Part shown: positions 59,443 through 64,000 of the stretch, one piece after another | Layout of the letters: each line of letters begins with the position of its first letter | Position numbering within the stretch: position 1 is the first letter of the stretch | Source of the DNA: CAZNXJ01 sp964577115 | Lineage (GTDB): Bacteria > Planctomycetota > Planctomycetia > Pirellulales > Pirellulaceae | NCBI GenBank assembly: GCA_964577115.1 | Contig: CAZNXJ010000014.1 | Location: forward strand, 62,001-126,000 | DNA: 64,000 nt | Direction: 5' to 3' | The notes under the pieces: model-generated | What the model was told of the DNA's origin: nothing | What the model saw: only the letters and a program-made list of their open reading frames with translations | The model's database searches: none | Program-made: the position numbers and the translations under genes

Positions 59443-62400
59443 TTAGTGCATGCTTGTTTCGACGTTGCTGATGCCGATCAGACGCGCATACAGCAAGTAG
59501 AACGTCGGCACCAGGAACAGCACCAGGATGGTCGACAGCATGAGGCCAAAGCTGATGCTGACCGCCATCGGGATCAGAATCTGAGCCTGGAACGAGGTCT
59601 CGAACAAAAGCGGCAGGAGACCGGCGATTGTCGTGACCGACGTCAAGAAGATGGGCCGCATGCGACGCCTTCCCGCGTCGCGCAGCGCAGTCTCGAGCGG
59701 CACGCCCTCCTGCACGTGACGATTGATGAAGTCGATGAGGACAATCGAATCGTTCACAACGACACCGGTCAGCGTGACCAGACCGAACAGGCTGAACAAC
59801 GTCAGTGGCAGGCCCATGATGGCATGTCCAAACACCGCGCCGACGATGCCAAACGGAATGATCCCCATGATCAGCAGCGGCTGGAAGTAAGAAGTAAACT
59901 CCAGCGTGAGCAGAGCGAACATGGCTACCAGGGCGATGCCCAGTCCGATCATCAGGCTTTGCAGCGATTCGGTCGTTTGCTCTTGTTGGCCCTCCCACCG
60001 CACAGTGACCGCGGGATACTTTTCCAGTAACTGCGGCATGAACGTGGCCTGGAGATCCGCGACGATCTGCCGCGCATTGGCCTTTGATTCGTCGAGATCC
60101 GCGGAAATCGTAACCGAACGGAGCTGGTCGACGCGGTTGATTTCTGAGTAACTGCGGTCGACCAAAATATCGGCCAACTCCATCAGCGGCCGCTCGGCGC
60201 CGTCCGCCGTCCGTACGCGAATCTGCTCCAGCTCGGCCATCGAGCGGCGGTCCTCGCGCGGATAGCGGACCATCAGTTTGACTTCATGGCGGTCGCGCTG
60301 GAGCCGCATCACCTCTTCGCCGTAGTAGGACGCTCGCACGGTCTCCGCAATTTGCTGTAGCGGTACGCCCATCGCCTGCGCCTCGGGTTTGACGCGAAGT
60401 TGGAACTCCCATTTCCCCGGGCGCGAATCGTCACTGATATCGAACACACCAGGAATCGTGCCAAGCCGTGCCTTGGCCTCCTCGACCGCTTGTTCGAGAT
60501 CGGCGAGGTTTTCGCGAGGAGCGAGCAATTTGAATTCGATTGGCGTCCCACCCGGTCCCGTGTCGCCGCTCGTAAACTTCAGGCTCTCCGCCCCGGACAC
60601 GTCGCCGACGAGCTCGCGCCATTTGGCAAGAATCTGCTGGCTGTCGATCGTGCGCTCGGTCGTGTCACGGAGCTCGGCGGTCACACTTCCCAAATGGCTG
60701 CCGTCCGATTGCATCTCCATGCCGGCGCCGCCCTGCGCGTTGACGTAGCCGACGGAACGGCGTGTCAGACGGAGAATCGGTTCGCCCTGGGCCGCATATT
60801 GCTCATCGATTTCGCGAATCGCCTGTTCGATTCGGCGCGTCGCCTGATCGGTAATCGCGGCGGGAGTACCGTCGGGAAAAATAACGCTCACCTCGATGGT
60901 GTTGCTGTCGAGTTTCGGGAAGATATTGAATGGAACGATCTGCCCGCGCCAAAGTCCGGCGGCGACAAGCAGCAGGCTGATGCCCAAGCTTACCGCGACC
61001 GAGGGGCGGCGGAGGGACGCGTCGAGCAGCGGGACATAGTAGCGGTCCGCAACCACATCGGTGATCGTGTTGGTCTTTCGGTTCAGCCAGTTGAACAATC
61101 GTTCGCACAGTCGCAACGGTGCCGTGATTTCCGTTAACAGCCAGGCGACACCGACTGCGACCGTGCCGACCGTCCAGCTCAGCACCGGCGACAACCGTGC
61201 ACGCAGCCGTTGAGCGGCCCCGACCAATCCGTCTTCCGCGTGCGCCTTGTTGTGCGTTAAATGGCACGGCAGCACGAAAATACTTTCGAACAGCGAAAAC
61301 AGCAGAATGGCGATCATCGCCACAGGCATGACCGCGATGAACTTGCCCATGACGCCCGAGACGAAAAGCAGCGGCATGAACGCAATAATCGTCGTAGCGA
61401 CCGATGCCGCTACACTCGGAGCGACTTCAGACGCTCCGTCGATCGCGGCCTGGAGAAAGGATTTGCCAAGCTGCCGGTGCGTATAGATGTTCTCGCCAAC
61501 GACAATCGCGTCGTCGACCACGATGCCCAGCGCCATGACGAACGTGAACGTTGTCAGCATGTTCAACGTGTGGCCGCCGAAGTACAACGCCGCGCAAGTT
61601 CCCAGCAAACTGATTGGGATGCCCACGGCGACCCAGAAGGCGAGTCGAATTTCGAGGAATAGGGCAAGCATCAGCACGACGAGCACCAGGCCCTGAGCGC
61701 CGTTTTTCGCGAGCAACTCCAGCCGGTCGCGGACCTCGACGCTGCGATCCTGCCACGTGACCAACTCGTAGCCAGGCGGCAGTTTTTTCTCGGCAACGTA
61801 CGCATGGACCTCGTCGGTAATCTTCAGCAGGTCCTCGGTCGCCGTGCGATCGACCGAGATCACCATGCCGGGGCGACCGTTGATCTCGGTGAAAATATCG
61901 ATATCCGCGAACTCATCGCGCACGACTCCCACGTCGCCGACCGTGAGCACGACTCCGCTGGGCTGCGTGATTAACGGCAATCGCTCGATTTCCTCGGCAA
62001 CGGTTCCCTTGTTCTTGCTCTTGATCAGGATATCCTGCGAATCGGTACGGATTGTCCCGCCGGGCAGCTCCAGGTTTTCACTGCGAATGATTGCCGCGAC
62101 TTGCTGTAGGCTGAGCCCGTAGCGGCGCAGTGTTTCCTCGGAGATCTCGACGTCGATCTGGTATTCCTTGGCGCCACTAATGTTTGCCTGCGAGACGGCC
62201 GGCAGCAGGATCAGATCGTCGCGCACTTGTTCGGCGATTTCACGTAGCCGAACTTCAGCAGCCGGATCGTCCGAAACCGGCCCGAGGACACCAACCTTGA
62301 TCGCCGGCTGCCGGAGCGTGATTTGTTTGACCTCCGGATCCTCGGCCAACAGAGGAAAGCTGGGGATGCGATCAATTTCCGAGCGCACCTCGTTCAAAAT

Positions 62401-62712
62401 CTTTTGAACATTGACGCCGGTTTCCAGTTCGAGCACCAGCGAGCCAAGCCCCTCCTTGGCGACCGCAGTTTGCTTCTTAATCCCGTCGATCGAGCGCACG
62501 GCCTCTTCGATCTTCTGGCAGATCCCTTCTTCCACCTCTTCCGGGCTCGCGCCCGGATAGGGGACCGTGACGAGAATGATTTCGAGCTCGAACTCGGGAA
62601 AGACCTCGCGGCGCATGCTGAACAAGCTGATCACGCCGACCACGACCAGCGCGATCATCAGCGTGTTCATGGCCGGCGTGTTGCGAATCGCGCGGCGGAT
62701 CAGTTCGATCAT
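59443..62712 (-). CDS. RND-family efflux permease (AcrB/HAE1 type)
   Basis: A 1089-aa inner-membrane pump with about 12 helices and two large periplasmic loops. The N terminus matches the family (RAIRNTPAMNTLMIALVVVG, then VPYPGASPEEVEEGICQKIE). The proton-relay acids in TM4 are present (GIVVDDAIVVGENIY), and TM10 has the matching GVVVNDSIVLIDFINRHVQE. It starts at an ATG that overlaps the adaptor gene stop (ATGA), so the two form an operon. No outer-membrane channel gene is in the window; it may lie further along or be shared. Substrates are unknown. Confidence 0.93.
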   Translation of the reverse strand: MIELIRRAIRNTPAMNTLMIALVVVGVISLFSMRREVFPEFELEIILVTVPYPGASPEEVEEGICQKIEEAVRSIDGIKKQTAVAKEGLGSLVLELETGVNVQKILNEVRSEIDRIPSFPLLAEDPEVKQITLRQPAIKVGVLGPVSDDPAAEVRLREIAEQVRDDLILLPAVSQANISGAKEYQIDVEISEETLRRYGLSLQQVAAIIRSENLELPGGTIRTDSQDILIKSKNKGTVAEEIERLPLITQPSGVVLTVGDVGVVRDEFADIDIFTEINGRPGMVISVDRTATEDLLKITDEVHAYVAEKKLPPGYELVTWQDRSVEVRDRLELLAKNGAQGLVLVVLMLALFLEIRLAFWVAVGIPISLLGTCAALYFGGHTLNMLTTFTFVMALGIVVDDAIVVGENIYTHRQLGKSFLQAAIDGASEVAPSVAASVATTIIAFMPLLFVSGVMGKFIAVMPVAMIAILLFSLFESIFVLPCHLTHNKAHAEDGLVGAAQRLRARLSPVLSWTVGTVAVGVAWLLTEITAPLRLCERLFNWLNRKTNTITDVVADRYYVPLLDASLRRPSVAVSLGISLLLVAAGLWRGQIVPFNIFPKLDSNTIEVSVIFPDGTPAAITDQATRRIEQAIREIDEQYAAQGEPILRLTRRSVGYVNAQGGAGMEMQSDGSHLGSVTAELRDTTERTIDSQQILAKWRELVGDVSGAESLKFTSGDTGPGGTPIEFKLLAPRENLADLEQAVEEAKARLGTIPGVFDISDDSRPGKWEFQLRVKPEAQAMGVPLQQIAETVRASYYGEEVMRLQRDRHEVKLMVRYPREDRRSMAELEQIRVRTADGAERPLMELADILVDRSYSEINRVDQLRSVTISADLDESKANARQIVADLQATFMPQLLEKYPAVTVRWEGQQEQTTESLQSLMIGLGIALVAMFALLTLEFTSYFQPLLIMGIIPFGIVGAVFGHAIMGLPLTLFSLFGLVTLTGVVVNDSIVLIDFINRHVQEGVPLETALRDAGRRRMRPIFLTSVTTIAGLLPLLFETSFQAQILIPMAVSISFGLMLSTILVLFLVPTFYLLYARLIGISNVETSMH

Positions 62713-64000
62713 GAGCGAGCAGTCTCCGCGGCGGCAGCGCGGTGCGTGTCGGGCGGTGTGTCCGGCGATTCCGGCGGCAAGGCGGGCGTTTCGAGCGGCA
62801 CGACCGCCATTCCTTCTACCGCCACGTTCAGCGGCGAGACGACAATGGCGTCGCCCGGACGGAGCGGTGAGCTATCCGCAGGGACCAGGACCGAGTCATC
62901 CAGGATGCGGAGATTATGAAGAGCGATCATATTTAGCTTGCCATCGACGACGCGCCATACGCGATTGCCTGGCTGGATCGCCTGCTCGGGCACTTCGAGC
63001 AGATCGGCGTCCGGTTGCGCATGAATGGCCAACTGCACATACATGCCACGCATCAATGAGCGAGGGCCGGCCGAGCGGGGCGAGTAAGAAGCGTCCGCCG
63101 GGGACACTCGGTAATCGCGCGGGTTTTCAACAAGTACGCGGCACGGTACCGTGCGGGTTCGTTCGTCGAGCCCGATGCCTTCATAGCGTGACAAGTGTCC
63201 CTGCCATTCAAACACTTGGCCTCGCACGCGATAGTGCACCGTCACTGGTGCTTGGGGAAGACGATCGTCCAGCGGTGCCTCCGAACTACGTAGCTGATCC
63301 GCGGATTCGGGGGAGGGCTGATGCCACAGCCACGCGAGCTCTTCCATGCGCAAATGGCAGCGGACTTCGATGGCCGAAATATCTTCGAGCAATAGCAGGG
63401 CTGCACCCGGCTGGACGTAGGCATCGCGCTCGACCGACTCACTGACCACCAGTCCGTCCATGGGGGCACGCACCTCGGTCCGCTCGACATTGAGCTGCGC
63501 TTGAGCGAGCTGGGCCTCCACGAGTTCGCGGGCGCTGATGCGGCCGGCGCGTGACGTCTCGAGCTTGCGAAGCTGGTTTTGCAGCGTCGTTAGGTCTTGC
63601 CGTGCCGCGAGCTCGGTTTGCCGAGCGTCCTCGTACTCGACTTCGCTGGTTGCGGAGCGGCGAAACAGTTCGCGGGCGCGTTCGAGCTTGCGCTGTTCGA
63701 GAGCGACTTTCTCCTCGGCCAAGGCGATCAATGCGCGCGTATTTTCCAGCTCGACGTCGATCTCCTGAATGGCCACAGCGGCTCGGTCGAGCTCGCGCTG
63801 TAGCCGATCGACCTCCAACTGGTATTCACGCGGGTCGATGGTGAGCAGCAGCTGCCCCTTCTCGACGTAGCGACCTGGGCGGCATTCTGGCGCCTTGTGA
63901 ATAATGCGCCCGCCGACCTCCGCCGATAGTTGCACTTCGCGGTGCGGCACCACGATGCCGTCGGTGCGGATCTGCAACCCGCCCTGATGTATCGCCACGG
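62709..64000 (-). CDS. RND efflux adaptor (membrane-fusion protein), cut by window edge
   Basis: The visible 429+ residues cover lipoyl-like (TDGIVVPHREVQLSAEVGGR and APMDGLVVSESVERDAYVQP), coiled-coil hairpin (about 50-160) and beta-barrel regions (LLLLEDISAIEVRCHLRMEE), plus a C-terminal membrane-proximal domain. The N-terminal membrane anchor or lipobox lies beyond position 64000. A GTG at 63998 could open the visible part, but the true start is probably upstream. It overlaps the RND permease gene by ATGA. Confidence 0.88.
   Translation of the reverse strand, partial: VAIHQGGLQIRTDGIVVPHREVQLSAEVGGRIIHKAPECRPGRYVEKGQLLLTIDPREYQLEVDRLQRELDRAAVAIQEIDVELENTRALIALAEEKVALEQRKLERARELFRRSATSEVEYEDARQTELAARQDLTTLQNQLRKLETSRAGRISARELVEAQLAQAQLNVERTEVRAPMDGLVVSESVERDAYVQPGAALLLLEDISAIEVRCHLRMEELAWLWHQPSPESADQLRSSEAPLDDRLPQAPVTVHYRVRGQVFEWQGHLSRYEGIGLDERTRTVPCRVLVENPRDYRVSPADASYSPRSAGPRSLMRGMYVQLAIHAQPDADLLEVPEQAIQPGNRVWRVVDGKLNMIALHNLRILDDSVLVPADSSPLRPGDAIVVSPLNVAVEGMAVVPLETPALPPESPDTPPDTHRAAAAETARS

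Noticed and set aside
1..64000. Search for tRNA, rRNA, CRISPR arrays, transposases, integrases and phage genes
   Set aside because: No cloverleaf, regular spacer-repeat array or mobile-element gene was recognised by eye; a covariance-model search would be decisive.

Overview
The window reads as a high-GC chromosomal segment of a planctomycete, most likely of the order Pirellulales (inference). Supporting signs are a surface protein with the N-terminal FERLEDRSLLA motif and DUF11 repeats, a BBP7-type outer-membrane barrel, three Tat-exported DUF1501 proteins, a DUF1080 protein and a secreted ceramidase-like/LamG protein. I see no rRNA, tRNA, CRISPR array, insertion sequence or phage gene.

Layout. 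0-9.5 kb (minus strand): a partial FHA protein at the edge, rlmN, a Kdo/LPS-transport set in the conserved order kdsD-kdsC-LptC/OstA-like, class II aldolase, and a membrane protein coupled to a short sigma-region-2-like protein. 9.6-15.5 kb: lipoprotein, secreted esterase, sigma-70 family factor, a coupled MBL-hydrolase/PHP pair and a hemerythrin-like protein. 15.8-22.3 kb: envelope proteins (BBP7 barrel, five-repeat DUF11 surface protein, small secreted protein, ExbD-like protein). 22.5-27.4 kb: cyclophilin, HlyD-type adaptor plus fused ABC exporter, DUF1080 protein.

27.5-32.5 kb is the most unusual part. It is an island of small stress and envelope proteins: coiled-coil lipoprotein, CsbD, a basic disordered protein, two DUF1328 proteins, a 60-aa protein, a glycine-zipper protein, a CsbD/DUF883-like fusion, DUF3309 and a PA2169-type four-helix protein. 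Its intergenic spaces hold six sites with sigma-54 (RpoN) geometry, GG-N10-GC. A seventh strong site lies in front of the hybrid histidine kinase at 48.8 kb. I propose an RpoN-controlled envelope-stress regulon that also includes this sensor. pqiA-pqiB follow at 32.6-35.0 kb.

35-43 kb (minus strand): a three-subunit molybdenum hydroxylase with an adjacent MoaD-like gene, a DUF1501 protein, a thioredoxin-fold secreted protein and a class IV aminotransferase. 43.4-48.5 kb: two Asp-box (sialidase-like) proteins, a sodium:solute symporter and an amidohydrolase in two divergent pairs, which looks like a small catabolic module. 48.7-53 kb: hybrid sensor kinase and beta-CASP RNase-like hydrolase. 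53-59.4 kb: ceramidase-like/LamG protein, RidA-like protein and a tandem DUF1501 pair. 59.4-64 kb: RND efflux pump and its adaptor, the latter cut by the window end.
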